Shown: piece after piece, positions 34,619 through 43,477 of the stretch
Layout of the letters: each line of letters begins with the position of its first letter
Numbering within the stretch: position 1 is the stretch's first letter
Assembly (NCBI RefSeq): GCF_014076415.1
Contig: NZ_CP043568.1
Location: 4,588,001 to 4,652,000, forward strand
DNA from: Comamonas testosteroni
GTDB taxonomy: Bacteria > Pseudomonadota > Gammaproteobacteria > Burkholderiales > Burkholderiaceae_C
DNA: 64,000 nucleotides
Reading direction: 5' to 3'
Notes under the pieces: model-generated
The model's input: only the letters and a program-made list of their open reading frames with translations
Databases searched by the model: none
What the model was told of the DNA's origin: nothing
Program-made: the position numbers and the translations under genes

Positions 34619-35551
34619 CTATTGATTTCGCAGCGTTAGTGCAACGTTGCGAACCACCTCTCGCAGCCAGCGTGTGGCGGCTCCGGCATGCGAACGCGCA
34701 TGCCAGAGCTGGTAATAGACCAGCGGAGGGAATTCCACAGGGCAAGGCAGTATGGCCAGGGACAGACGTTCGCTGAAACGCTCACAGAACAATCTGCCCG
34801 AGGTCATGACAAGCAAGCTTGATGCCACCATGTCGGGAATCAGACTGAAATGCGCGCAGCGTGCCACCACCTGGCGGCTCAAACCCATGCCTGCCAACTG
34901 TTCGTCTATCACGCCCAGGGCACCGGGATAGGCCGGGGTCGGCGCAATATGCTCGGCCTGCAGCCATTGCTGTACATCCCAGCCCCTGCGCACTGCCGGA
35001 TGCTTGGGACTGACCAGACAGACCACCTCGTCCTCGAACAGCTTGGCCATGTGCAGGCCTTCCGGTGGCTGCGGCCAGTTTCCGATGACGACGTCGATCT
35101 CGCCATCGGCCAGTTGTCCCTCGTAATGCGCCTCGGCGCTCAGCGGCAGAAAGTCCACCGGGCAATGCGGGGCCTGCGCCTTCATGGCCGACATCAGCCG
35201 CGGCAGGAACTGGGGATCCAGATAGTCGCTGGCCGCAATGCGGAAGGTACGAGTCGAGGTGCGCGGATCAAACTGCCGTGCATCGCTGAACAGCCCTTCG
35301 GCTGCACGCAGAATGTCTGCCGAGGGTTGCACCATGCGCAGCCCCACATCGGTAGGCTGCATCTGTGCCCCGGAACGCACCAGCAAAGGGTCGCCAGCGA
35401 GCTCGCGCAGACGCCGCAGTGCGGCAGACACCGCCGGCTGGTGCATGCCCAGTCGCAGCGCTGCCCTGGAGACGCTGCGCTCCGTCAGCACCGTGTGCAG
35501 CACCCTGATCAGGTGCAAATCTATCTTGTCGAACAAGGTCTGGTCACGCAT
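34619..35551 (-). CDS. LysR-type regulator upstream of the purine importer
   Basis: A 310-residue LTTR with HTH residues about 10-68 (DLHLIRVLHTVLTERSVSRAALRLGMHQPAVSAALRRLREL) and a ligand domain beginning RTFRIAASDYLDPQFLP. It reads in the same direction as the purine ABC operon (76 bp before the ATPase gene) and may be its first gene or its local regulator. A TTTGTATACAAA palindrome lies about 45 bp upstream of its start. LTTRs usually act on divergent genes; the divergent side here holds only the 3' end of a diguanylate cyclase gene, so control of the importer is more likely. Effector unknown. Confidence 0.9.
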   Translation of the reverse strand: MRDQTLFDKIDLHLIRVLHTVLTERSVSRAALRLGMHQPAVSAALRRLRELAGDPLLVRSGAQMQPTDVGLRMVQPSADILRAAEGLFSDARQFDPRTSTRTFRIAASDYLDPQFLPRLMSAMKAQAPHCPVDFLPLSAEAHYEGQLADGEIDVVIGNWPQPPEGLHMAKLFEDEVVCLVSPKHPAVRRGWDVQQWLQAEHIAPTPAYPGALGVIDEQLAGMGLSRQVVARCAHFSLIPDMVASSLLVMTSGRLFCERFSERLSLAILPCPVEFPPLVYYQLWHARSHAGAATRWLREVVRNVALTLRNQ

Positions 35552-35596
35552 AGGTCACGGCCATCCGGGCGCTTTGGCACGGCCAGCCTCATCCAT

Positions 35597-35608
35597 TTTG
35601 TATACAAA
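35597..35608. promoter_or_regulatory. TTTGTATACAAA palindrome upstream of LysR / purine importer
   Basis: A perfect 12-bp palindrome about 45 bp before the LysR start. Related TGTATACA-like sequences occur near other purine genes (24846-24853, 57050-57057, 60782-60789), so it may be a regulator site, possibly of GntR type. Confidence 0.45.
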
Positions 35609-35706
35609 GCAGCCGCAGAGCGTAACTCAGTCAGCCCCTTTGAGCAGCCAAGGGATTGCCCTCTAGGCTGTCATATCTGCCCTGAATTCAGCATGCGCAA
35701 TCCGGC

Positions 35707-37896
35707 TCAGACCGCCGCAGTCATCACTTCCACGCGGTTGCGCCCTTTGCGCTTGGCTGCGTAGCAGGCCATATCGGCCCCCTTGAAGGCGCTGGCCGCC
35801 GTGTGGTAGCTGGCGTCCAGCAACAGCATGCCGATGCTGGCACTCAACATATAGCGCTGCCCCTGATAGGAGCCCTCCCAGTCCTGTATGGCCATGCACA
35901 GCAGTTGCGCATGGCGCATTCCCTCCTCACGGCTGATTCCGGCCATGAGAATCGCAAACTCATCGCCCCCAACCCTGGCCACCCAGCCATGAGGGCGTAC
36001 TGTTGATTCGATCAACCGGGCGATATGGCCGAGCACCTCGTCACCCACTTCACGCCCGCCCTGGCGATTGACCTGAGAGAAGTGGTCCAGATCCACATAC
36101 AGCACGATGCCATGCGCCTTGGGCTCGCTCTGCGATCGGGCGATGACATTCGCGCCTCCCAGGTTCTCCAGATAGTCGGGAGTCGTATATTCGCGCAGCC
36201 ATTCCTTGAGCCGCAGAGCAAACGCCGTTCGGTTGGGCAGGCGGGTCAAGGGATCGTGCATGGCTTTCCAGCTCGATTGCTCGCGCAACTGCCGCTGCGT
36301 GGTCACATCCTCCAGCTCCCAGACCAGGTATTGACCATCCAGCGCCTTGCCCGACTGCTCCCAGGCCCTGTGCATGCGCTGCATGCTCTGACCATGAATT
36401 CGCACCCATATCGGCCTTGCATCCTTGCGTACCAGGCAGACTTCGCTATCAAACTGTCCATAAGTATCCAGAGCCCGCCGAATCCGCCCCATCAGATCCT
36501 CGTAGTCGGCATCGCTGGCACACAGATCACGCACAGCCAGGCCCTGCATTTCCTGAGGCTGATAGCCAAGTACTCTGGCTGCCTGCATGCCCACACGCTG
36601 CACCTTCGAGCCATGCGTCACGATCAAACCTACGGGGGCATAGTCCATCAAGGTCTGCAACTGCATCTGCAAATCACGCTCCAGCTCGCCATGCGCCTCA
36701 TATCCACCACCCAGGGCCTGCAAGGCAGTGCGCAGGGTCTGAGCCTCTCCCCAGTCGTGATCGGACAGGCCATGCCACCAGTTGCCCCCCCGGCTGCCTA
36801 AGTCCACTTCCAGCATCAGCCCGTGTCGAGAAGCCTGCTCTGCAGAGCGGAACAAGGCCGTCAGCGGATAGGCGATCAGGCAAAGCACCGCTCCAAGCAG
36901 TCCAGCCAGTACCAGCAGGGCCGTGGCCAGCCAGCCCATCATCTTGGCCGAGACTCCCGGCACCCATTCCTGAACGTTGCTGACCTTCAGCAGAGTCCAT
37001 TGCGCCCAAGGCAGCGGCATGGCGCTCCAGAGCTGGCTATTTCTCTGCTCACTGACCGCACCGGTCTGGGCCGTCTTGAGCCAAGCTTGATCCAGCCCTC
37101 GAGGTAGCGCAGCATCGCCCAAGGCTGGGGGCAATTGCCACTGCCCTTTGCTGCTGAGGGCCAGCGGACGCAGGTCACGGTCGATCAGCAGCAGCTGGCT
37201 ACCCGCTTCGGCAGAGGCGACTTCCAGCGAAAACAACACCGACAAAGGCGTCCGGTAGCTGCCACCAAGAACGCCCTGCAACTTGCCTTGCAGATCACGC
37301 ACCGGCACGACATTCTGAAACTCCAGCTGCAGGCCCGCTTCACCGGGACGCACCCAGGCTTGGGTGATAGGCTTGCCCTCTGCCAACGAACGCTTGAGCA
37401 CTTCGCGCAGCGGCTCTTCAAGCTGTTCTGCGGCCAGCGCCTGCTCCTGATGCAGATTGACCAGCAACTGCCCTTTTCCATCAGCCAGTTGAAGTTGCTC
37501 ATACTGCTGTGCCATGGATGTGGGCTGCTTGAGCATGGCCTCCAGTGACTCCTGAGAATCATGCATATGGCCCGCCAGCACAGAGGACAGACTATGCAGG
37601 GGCTTTTGCTGCTGCTCGACTCTGAAGGCCAGCGAACGAGCCGCGTATTCCAACGCCTTGGTCTGCGCCGGCAGCGCTCCGTCCATGACCGCCCGACGCA
37701 GGGAATAAGCCACCCAGCCCGCAGCGCCAGCTCCTGCCAGCAGCACTGCAATCATGGCAACAAGCACCATGCTGCGCAGCATGGGGCCTGGGCCTCTGCG
37801 TATCCGCCCAGACTGTGGCGCGGCAGCTACCTCCTCTGGCTGCGACGGCGCAACCCATGGCGGCTCTGCTTGCAGGGAGAAGACAGCATCTGACAT
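35707..37896 (-). CDS. Membrane-bound diguanylate cyclase with periplasmic sensor, PAS and GGDEF domains
   Basis: A 729-residue signalling protein. TM1 is at about residues 43-66 (LVAMIAVLLAGAGAAGWVAY), a periplasmic sensing region follows to about 315, and TM2 is at about 320-345 (ATALLVLAGLLGAVLCLIAYP). A PAS domain follows (LQTLMDYAPVGLIVTHGSKV, about 415-530), then GGDEF from about 560 (HDPLTRLPNRTAF and active site ARVGGDEFAIL). The product c-di-GMP controls surface attachment and motility. The feedback I-site (R-x-x-D five residues before GGDEF) reads RPHG, so product inhibition is probably lost. No EAL domain is present. Convergence with neither neighbour; it sits alone between LysR and Crp genes. 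Confidence 0.92.
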   Translation of the reverse strand: MSDAVFSLQAEPPWVAPSQPEEVAAAPQSGRIRRGPGPMLRSMVLVAMIAVLLAGAGAAGWVAYSLRRAVMDGALPAQTKALEYAARSLAFRVEQQQKPLHSLSSVLAGHMHDSQESLEAMLKQPTSMAQQYEQLQLADGKGQLLVNLHQEQALAAEQLEEPLREVLKRSLAEGKPITQAWVRPGEAGLQLEFQNVVPVRDLQGKLQGVLGGSYRTPLSVLFSLEVASAEAGSQLLLIDRDLRPLALSSKGQWQLPPALGDAALPRGLDQAWLKTAQTGAVSEQRNSQLWSAMPLPWAQWTLLKVSNVQEWVPGVSAKMMGWLATALLVLAGLLGAVLCLIAYPLTALFRSAEQASRHGLMLEVDLGSRGGNWWHGLSDHDWGEAQTLRTALQALGGGYEAHGELERDLQMQLQTLMDYAPVGLIVTHGSKVQRVGMQAARVLGYQPQEMQGLAVRDLCASDADYEDLMGRIRRALDTYGQFDSEVCLVRKDARPIWVRIHGQSMQRMHRAWEQSGKALDGQYLVWELEDVTTQRQLREQSSWKAMHDPLTRLPNRTAFALRLKEWLREYTTPDYLENLGGANVIARSQSEPKAHGIVLYVDLDHFSQVNRQGGREVGDEVLGHIARLIESTVRPHGWVARVGGDEFAILMAGISREEGMRHAQLLCMAIQDWEGSYQGQRYMLSASIGMLLLDASYHTAASAFKGADMACYAAKRKGRNRVEVMTAAV

Positions 37897-38030
37897 GGGC
37901 CTCAATATAGAGAGCCGATGTCTGCAACCCAACGAGAGGAAACCCCGGAGATTGTCGACAAATGCTACGCCGCAAGCTCCTTCTCAGAGCAAAAGCCAAG
38001 CGCTGCATGGCCTGCAACCCGGCCCGGTAT

Positions 38031-38660
38031 TTACCCGAGCGCCAGCACCTCCAGTGCGCCAGGCTTGGGTAATTCAATCACATTGCCTCGCCCGGCAATC
38101 AGCCCATGCTCTCGCAACTGCCTGAGCACGCGCGAGAATGTTTCCGGCGCAATACCCAGTTGCGCTGCAATCAGACGTTTGCGTGCCTTGAGGGTGACAT
38201 GCAGGGCATTGCCATTTCCTCCCGGGCTCGCATGGTTCAGCAGCCACTGGGCGCAGCGAGCTTCGGCGTCCTGAGCCAGGCGACTGACCGCCAGCTCGGT
38301 CTGCGAGCAATAGGCCCTGGCCAGATCTTTGAGCAAGTGCTGCACGGCGGGTGCAAGCTCCGCCACAGAGCCTAGAAAGCGCGCCAGAGGAATGATGTAG
38401 ATGCGCCCAGCCGTCTGCGCCTGCATATCGAGGCAGGAAGGACGCTCCTGCAGCGCAAAAGCGGCATCCAGCCAGGTCGGCCCTTCCACCTGCCCCAGTT
38501 GATGGCGCATGGCCGAATCCTGCCCGACTCCGAGCATCACGCTGCCGCTTTCCAGATACAGCACCGAATCGAGGGGTTGGCGACGTTGCCTGAGCCAAGA
38601 GCCTGGAGCAAAGCTCTCAGGCTGCCCAAACGTGGAAGCGATTTGCGACATGGAGGGCAT
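38031..38660 (-). CDS. Crp/Fnr-family transcriptional regulator
   Basis: A 209-residue regulator. The N-terminal cNMP-binding-like beta-roll (PLDSVLYLESGSVMLG) is followed by a long dimerisation helix and a winged HTH near the end (LIAAQLGIAPETFSRVLRQLREHGLIA, about residues 160-186). There is no N-terminal cysteine cluster, so it is not an Fnr-type oxygen sensor; the effector is unknown. Start codon uncertain: ATG at 38651, 38660 or 38669. No clear ribosome-binding site distinguishes them. It is monocistronic; downstream is only the diguanylate cyclase, 134 bp away. Confidence 0.85.
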   Translation of the reverse strand: MPSMSQIASTFGQPESFAPGSWLRQRRQPLDSVLYLESGSVMLGVGQDSAMRHQLGQVEGPTWLDAAFALQERPSCLDMQAQTAGRIYIIPLARFLGSVAELAPAVQHLLKDLARAYCSQTELAVSRLAQDAEARCAQWLLNHASPGGNGNALHVTLKARKRLIAAQLGIAPETFSRVLRQLREHGLIAGRGNVIELPKPGALEVLALG

Positions 38661-38738
38661 GGTGAACATGCACCACACTGTGCCGGGCTTTGCCCCGGAT
38701 CATATTGAGCCAAGTCAACAAGCCAGACCGACCAGCAA

Positions 38739-38768
38739 AAAGGGCCGCAGTCGAAACTGCGGCCCTTT
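38739..38768. terminator. Terminator upstream of the Crp/Fnr gene
   Basis: AAAGGGCCGCAGT and ACTGCGGCCCTTT form a perfect 13-bp stem with a CGAA loop and a run of T on the minus strand. It probably ends transcription coming from the FecA-like receptor gene about 300 bp upstream. Confidence 0.85.
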
Positions 38769-39066
38769 GGACCTAACAAGTCGATATTCCAGATCGACAA
38801 GGTCGTAAACACAACCCAGCCCCCGGAAACAGACTCGTCCAGGCGCCTCCTATCGCAGCATCTTTTTGCCCGTCGACCAAGGATTGCCGATAGCTGTCAT
38901 TCCTTACCGGACGCAGCAAGCCAGCTTAAGGCAGCAGCTCCTCAGGGAGCGCTGATCGAAATATGGCAGCAGTAGCCGCAGTGCCCCTACGTCAAGACAG
39001 CCCAATCAGATCAGGCACTGCTGTCCAAAGCACCGCCATTCTTCGATCGGCTGGTATGACGCGCAT
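38769..39066. other. Non-coding gap downstream of the FecA-like receptor
   Basis: About 300 bp with no open frame resembling a protein on either strand and no clear hairpin apart from the terminator at its lower end. It is probably a 3' untranslated region of the receptor transcript. I see nothing else in it. Confidence 0.5.
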
Positions 39067-41607
39067 CTACCAAGTGTGTGCATAGCTGACTCGCAATACC
39101 GCGCCCGCTGCAGGCAGGCGGCTGGTGTTGTTGCTATTGCGAAGCAACTGGCTGTATAGCGGGAAGTAGCTGCGGTTGAGCAGGTTTTCCACACCGAGCG
39201 ATACGCGGTTCTTGGAATCGATTTTCCATTGGCTGATCAAGTCCACTGTGGTGTAGCCTCTGGTGTCATGGCGCCCAAAGCTGGTCTTGCCATCCAGGCG
39301 GTAATCCTTGGAGGCATATGTGCTTGCCTGGATGCGGTGGCTCCAGCTGGCATTGGGGCGGTATTCCACATAGGCAGTCAGTTTGAGGGGCGGAATACGA
39401 TAGCCCGTCATGTCCTGATAAAGGCTTGAGCCCTGCGGGAGTTCACGACCCTTCATCCAGGTAATGCTCCCACCGCTGCTCCAGCGGTCATCGTCGCTGA
39501 AGTAGTCGAGGCCACCTTCGATACCCCGGATTTTTTCTTTGGTTCGCAGCAGCGTGAGTCCGTTGTTGAAGCTCTGCACGGCGCCGAGGTCGGAGCTCGA
39601 TTGAAAGGCTCCCAGGCTGGCAATGGCGTTGGAAAACTTCCCGCGCCAACCGACTTCCACGGTATCTGTTTTGACTGCATGCAGGTTGGAGTTGCCGATG
39701 TTGAAGCCCGCTGTGGCATTGCGTACCACGACCCCGATATCCGGCAGCTCAAAGCCCTGGCTGTAGGACGCATAGAACTCGTGTCCCTTGACAGGTGCAA
39801 AAACCGTGCCCAGGTTGTAAGACCATGAGCCATATTTAACGGTACCGCCAGAGACGGACTGGGGACTGGGCAATTTCGATTGCGACAAAGGGGTGAAGTC
39901 GTTGAAGCTGGCCTGAGCCCGGTCGTAGCGCGCCCCGCCCTCCACAGACCACTGATCGCTGAATTTGTGTTGCAACTGGGCAAAAGCGCCAATGCTCCTG
40001 GTCGTGACCTGAGGCATATAGATCAAGCGGCCAATCTTGTTGAACACCAGACCTCCACTGGCGTCATAGGCCTTGGGATCAAAGATATCGATCGGCATGT
40101 CGGTGCGCTCGTGATTGAAGTCCGCTCCCCAGATCAGCAAGGTGTTCTTCTCTTGTCCTAGAGGTGTTTTGATGGTCAGGCGACCACCAAACACATCGGA
40201 GTTCTGCATGGACTGATCGACGTTGGCGCCTCGCACGGGAACGGCGCGTGCGTCGAAGGGCGCAAAGCGCGTATAGAAATCCCGGTAATAGAGTTGAGCT
40301 GCCACGGCGCTGCCTGCGAGATCGCGGTTCTCATAGTCAAGACCCAGCATGGTGTTCTTGATCTGGTTTTGATCTGCAAGTACCAAGCCCTTGATAGGCC
40401 TGGCTGCAGCCGTACCTGCGGGCAAGCGGGCCACGGAGGGATCGGATGCATAGTCGGTGTCCTGGCTGGCGTTGTAGTGGCTCGCGGAGAATTGAAGCCG
40501 TTGATTTTCGTCCAGCTTGAAGCCGATCTTGGCGGACGCGTTGTAAATATCGGAGTCGAACAAGTCTCCCTGGCTGGGCTCGGGTGCAATGCGGCGCCCC
40601 TTGGCATCGAATGAGCCTCCGACATGCTTGGCGCCCAGGCTGACGGAATAGTCGACCACATCGCCGCCGCCAGAAAGATAGTGCTGGACTTCGGCTCCAA
40701 GTCCGGCGCCTCTGAGTCTGGACAGCGGTGCAGATCCCGTCACTATGGTCTCTGCTTTGGTCTCGCCCGAGGGACGTTTGGTACGCACAGAGATGATGCC
40801 GCCTGCTGCGCCGCTGCCGTAGATGGCACTGCTGCCGCGAAGCACCTCGATCTGCTCGATGTCCGCAGGATTGATGTTGGCAAGGTTTCTGGATGAGTCG
40901 CGATTGGTGTTCAGTGGAACCCCGTCCACAAGGATAAGCATGTTCCGGCCGCGCAGAGTCTGCCCATAGTCGGTGATTGTGTGGCTGGAATCTGCCATCC
41001 CTGGGACGACTTTGCTGAGCATGGTTGCCAGACTGTCGGAGCCTTGCCGAAGTTGCTGAACTTCTTCGGCTTCGAGAATACTGACCTGCCGGGACGGTGC
41101 AACGAGATTATTCTGGGTACGTGCCGTCACCGTAACGGCGGCCAGCTCCGGAGAGCCTTGGCCACTGGCGGGCACGGAAGCACTGCTCTTTTGTTCGATG
41201 GATGCCTTGGTGGTCCCCGGGACTTCCAGTGCATAGTTGCCTTCACCTAGACGACGCGCACTCAGTCCCGAGCTTTCCAGCAAATGTGCAAAACCGCCAT
41301 CGACGGTGTGGAAACCGGACAGGCCGGGGGTACGCTTGTCCTTGAGCTTGCTCAGATCCATGCCCAGATTGATGCCCGCCTGAGCTGCAAAGTCCATCAG
41401 CGCGGGACCGAGTGGGCCAGCGGCCACCTGATAGGACTTCTGCGCGGGACTGGTAACTGTATCTGCAGCAAAAGCCGCTGGCATGTGCAAACCGATTGCG
41501 GCTGTGCCGACGATGGCAACAAGAATTCCTCCGACTGCCGTTGCGACCGGGCGCACTCGCGTCGCTTTGTCGTTCCTGTTGAGTTTCCGGACGTACTTTT
41601 CGGGCAT
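39067..41607 (-). CDS. FecA-like TonB-dependent receptor with STN signalling domain
   Basis: An 846-residue outer-membrane receptor. A signal helix (about residues 20-45, VGGILVAIVGTAAIGLHMPAAFA) is followed by an STN domain (about 60-130, YQVAAGPLGPALMDFAAQAGINL), then a plug with LAAVTVTARTQ (TonB box region) and LRGRNMLILVDGVPLN, and a 22-strand beta barrel ending in VSYAHTW with a C-terminal aromatic residue. The STN domain means it both transports a ligand and signals through FecR and FecI. The ligand is unknown; TonB receptors of this plug type carry siderophores, heme or cobalamin. The start at 41607 has AGAGGA upstream. It follows fecR (143-bp gap), which may carry the ECF promoter. 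Confidence 0.93.
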   Translation of the reverse strand: MPEKYVRKLNRNDKATRVRPVATAVGGILVAIVGTAAIGLHMPAAFAADTVTSPAQKSYQVAAGPLGPALMDFAAQAGINLGMDLSKLKDKRTPGLSGFHTVDGGFAHLLESSGLSARRLGEGNYALEVPGTTKASIEQKSSASVPASGQGSPELAAVTVTARTQNNLVAPSRQVSILEAEEVQQLRQGSDSLATMLSKVVPGMADSSHTITDYGQTLRGRNMLILVDGVPLNTNRDSSRNLANINPADIEQIEVLRGSSAIYGSGAAGGIISVRTKRPSGETKAETIVTGSAPLSRLRGAGLGAEVQHYLSGGGDVVDYSVSLGAKHVGGSFDAKGRRIAPEPSQGDLFDSDIYNASAKIGFKLDENQRLQFSASHYNASQDTDYASDPSVARLPAGTAAARPIKGLVLADQNQIKNTMLGLDYENRDLAGSAVAAQLYYRDFYTRFAPFDARAVPVRGANVDQSMQNSDVFGGRLTIKTPLGQEKNTLLIWGADFNHERTDMPIDIFDPKAYDASGGLVFNKIGRLIYMPQVTTRSIGAFAQLQHKFSDQWSVEGGARYDRAQASFNDFTPLSQSKLPSPQSVSGGTVKYGSWSYNLGTVFAPVKGHEFYASYSQGFELPDIGVVVRNATAGFNIGNSNLHAVKTDTVEVGWRGKFSNAIASLGAFQSSSDLGAVQSFNNGLTLLRTKEKIRGIEGGLDYFSDDDRWSSGGSITWMKGRELPQGSSLYQDMTGYRIPPLKLTAYVEYRPNASWSHRIQASTYASKDYRLDGKTSFGRHDTRGYTTVDLISQWKIDSKNRVSLGVENLLNRSYFPLYSQLLRNSNNTSRLPAAGAVLRVSYAHTW

Positions 41608-41750
41608 TTGCTCAATCCTCTTGGCTGTCAATAAACGGGTCTTGATGCACTTGACAGGCGAGATTGAAAAACAGGACAGCAATTTAAAAGAGTCATCGCT
41701 CCGGCCTGAATTTCGGAGGACGGCATGCGAGAACCTGACACTGAAAAACT

Positions 41751-42704
41751 TCAGGAACGCGTGACGGTTATCCAGTAACGGGTGCGCTGCTGCCTATGGA
41801 TTGGCAGGGTCCGAGCCAGCAACTCGAGAATGCGATCTGTATCGCGCAAATGGAATGTGCCGGACACGAGCAGCTCAGCAGCACTGGGATCGCAGCGCAG
41901 GATTCCTTCGCGATAGCGCTGCAACTCCTCCAGGAAATCAGCCAAACGCATGTTCTCGGCATACAGCACCCCCTGAGTCCAGGCATCGGCGTGGGATGGC
42001 AGCGCGGTGAGAGCCCCCACCTTGTGAGCATCGAAGCTCACTTGCTCGCCAGCCTGCACGACAAGGGATTGCCTGGAATCCGCAGGCATTACCTGCACCG
42101 CTCCTTGCAGCACTGACAGCGTCGTGCTCCGTGCATGCTTTCGAACGATGAATTTGGTGCCCAGTGCCTGCAGCCGCCCATCGGCAGTCTGGACGACAAA
42201 GGGCAAAGTCCTGTATTCGCTCAGGTGTGCGGTTTCCACCAGAATCTCACCTGCAAGATGCTGGATCAGACGTTCTATGCCATCGAACTGAACGCTTATT
42301 GCGGAAGCTGTATTCAGCAGCACCTGACTGTTGTCAGCCAATGTCAGTTCGCGTCTTTCGCCTGTTGCTGTTCTGAAGTCCGCATTCCAGGTGCGCCATG
42401 GCAGATAGCGGTAGGAGAACCAGCCAAGCATTGGAGTTGCCAGAGCGAGTGCCGATGCACGCAGAATCTGCCGGCGATTTCCTGCAGCACGTGGACGATC
42501 CAGAACAGCCATGCCAACTGCCGAGGGAACACTATCCATTCGGAATTTCAGTTGCTCTATGCGTTGCCAGATTTCCTCGTGAGTTGCACTGAGGCTGCGC
42601 CATCGGGCAAGCTCCGCCTGCTCTGCTTCGCTGAAGTCCGATGCATGCCGGCGAGCCAGCCATTGAGCGGCCTCATCGAGAATGCTTGCATCGATGGCAC
42701 TCAT
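41751..42704 (-). CDS. FecR-family anti-sigma factor/signal transducer
   Basis: A 317-residue inner-membrane regulator. The N-terminal cytoplasmic DUF4880 segment (residues about 5-55, ILDEAAQWLARRHASDFS and RWRSLSATHEEIWQRIEQL) binds the sigma factor. One membrane helix follows (about 80-100, LRASALALATPMLGWFSY), then the periplasmic FecR domain with RTATGERRELTLADNSQVLLNTASAI and VQTADGRLQALGTKFIV. The C-terminal part would contact the receptor's STN domain. Its ATG begins 1 nt after the sigma stop codon; a GTG at 42713 would overlap. Same transcription unit as the sigma gene, upstream of the receptor. Confidence 0.93.
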   Translation of the reverse strand: MSAIDASILDEAAQWLARRHASDFSEAEQAELARWRSLSATHEEIWQRIEQLKFRMDSVPSAVGMAVLDRPRAAGNRRQILRASALALATPMLGWFSYRYLPWRTWNADFRTATGERRELTLADNSQVLLNTASAISVQFDGIERLIQHLAGEILVETAHLSEYRTLPFVVQTADGRLQALGTKFIVRKHARSTTLSVLQGAVQVMPADSRQSLVVQAGEQVSFDAHKVGALTALPSHADAWTQGVLYAENMRLADFLEELQRYREGILRCDPSAAELLVSGTFHLRDTDRILELLARTLPIHRQQRTRYWITVTRS

Positions 42705-42705
42705 T

Positions 42706-43230
42706 TCAGGCACCCAGCATCACGCGCAGACATTGCCGAAAGCCCTGTGCCATATAGCGGGTGACCGTACGCACGCTTACCTGCATCTGCGTGGCGATCT
42801 CCTCATAAGCAAGCCCTTCGAGCTGTGAAAGTAGGAATGCAGTGCGAACTTTCGCTGGAAGCGCTCCCAGCAATGCATCCAGCTCCTCCAGGGTCTCCCG
42901 CAAGATGGCTCGAGCCTCTGCGGAGAGCGCGGTGGCTTCAGGCAATAGCTGCAAGGAGGCAAGATATGCCTGTTCGAGCGAGCGGCGTTCCAGGTGATTG
43001 ATCATCAATCGCCTGGCAACGGTTGTCAGATAAGCCCTGGGTTCTCTGATGTCTTCGATTGCTTGCGTTCTGGCAGTTGTCCAAATGCGCGTGAATGTGT
43101 CCTGCGCGATGTCTGCCGCATCATAGCGGTTACCAAGCTTGCGCTGCAGCCAGGAGATCAGCCAGCGGTTGTGCAGTGTGTACATGCTGTCAAGTGCTTC
43201 ACTGGCGATGCTGTTGGCGTGAGTAGGCAC
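42706..43230 (-). CDS. FecI-like extracytoplasmic-function sigma factor
   Basis: A 174-residue sigma factor. Region 2 (residues about 15-80) carries YDAADIAQDTFTRIW and the DNA-melting part EPRAYLTTVARRLMINHLERR. Region 4 (about 115-170) carries LPAKVRTAFLLSQLEGLAYEEIATQMQVSVRTVTRYM, with the HTH that reads the -35 element. It has no region 3 and is of normal length. First of fecI-fecR-fecA in the order typical of iron surface signalling, with a Fur-box-like sequence 40-60 bp upstream. Expected behaviour: made under iron starvation, activated when the receptor binds its ligand, then transcribing the receptor gene. Confidence 0.94.
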   Translation of the reverse strand: MPTHANSIASEALDSMYTLHNRWLISWLQRKLGNRYDAADIAQDTFTRIWTTARTQAIEDIREPRAYLTTVARRLMINHLERRSLEQAYLASLQLLPEATALSAEARAILRETLEELDALLGALPAKVRTAFLLSQLEGLAYEEIATQMQVSVRTVTRYMAQGFRQCLRVMLGA

Positions 43231-43270
43231 CGAAGTCTCTCGTGCATTGGAAATGCAACGATTCTACATA

Positions 43271-43290
43271 AATGATACCCATTCTCACTT
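43271..43290 (-). promoter_or_regulatory. Fur-box-like site upstream of the FecI-like gene
   Basis: The minus strand reads AAGTGAGAATGGGTATCATT, matching the GAGAAT/ATCATT pattern of Fur sites. It lies 40-60 bp before the sigma factor ATG, where it would block the promoter. Confidence 0.65.
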
Positions 43291-43477
43291 ATTGAAAACC
43301 CCGCTGCCCTCCGCCCGGCCCGGCCAAGCGTCATTGCAGCCATGAAAAGCGGTCGCGCAGATGCATCAACTGCGCAGCCGCCGTCAAAGGATCTCGGATC
43401 CATCTCTGCTCGGAATTAGCTGGAGCGTCGTCGACCTGGAGGCCAGAGACCTGCCTGCGAACTCCAGCACACCCGCG

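Noticed and set aside
38679..39066. Possible small gene between the Crp/Fnr and FecA-like genes
   Set aside because: The frames there are short and not protein-like; a strong terminator explains the stretch.
41608..41750. ECF sigma promoter between the FecR-like and FecA-like genes
   Set aside because: Likely from comparison with other Fec systems, but I could not identify a convincing -35/-10 pair by eye.
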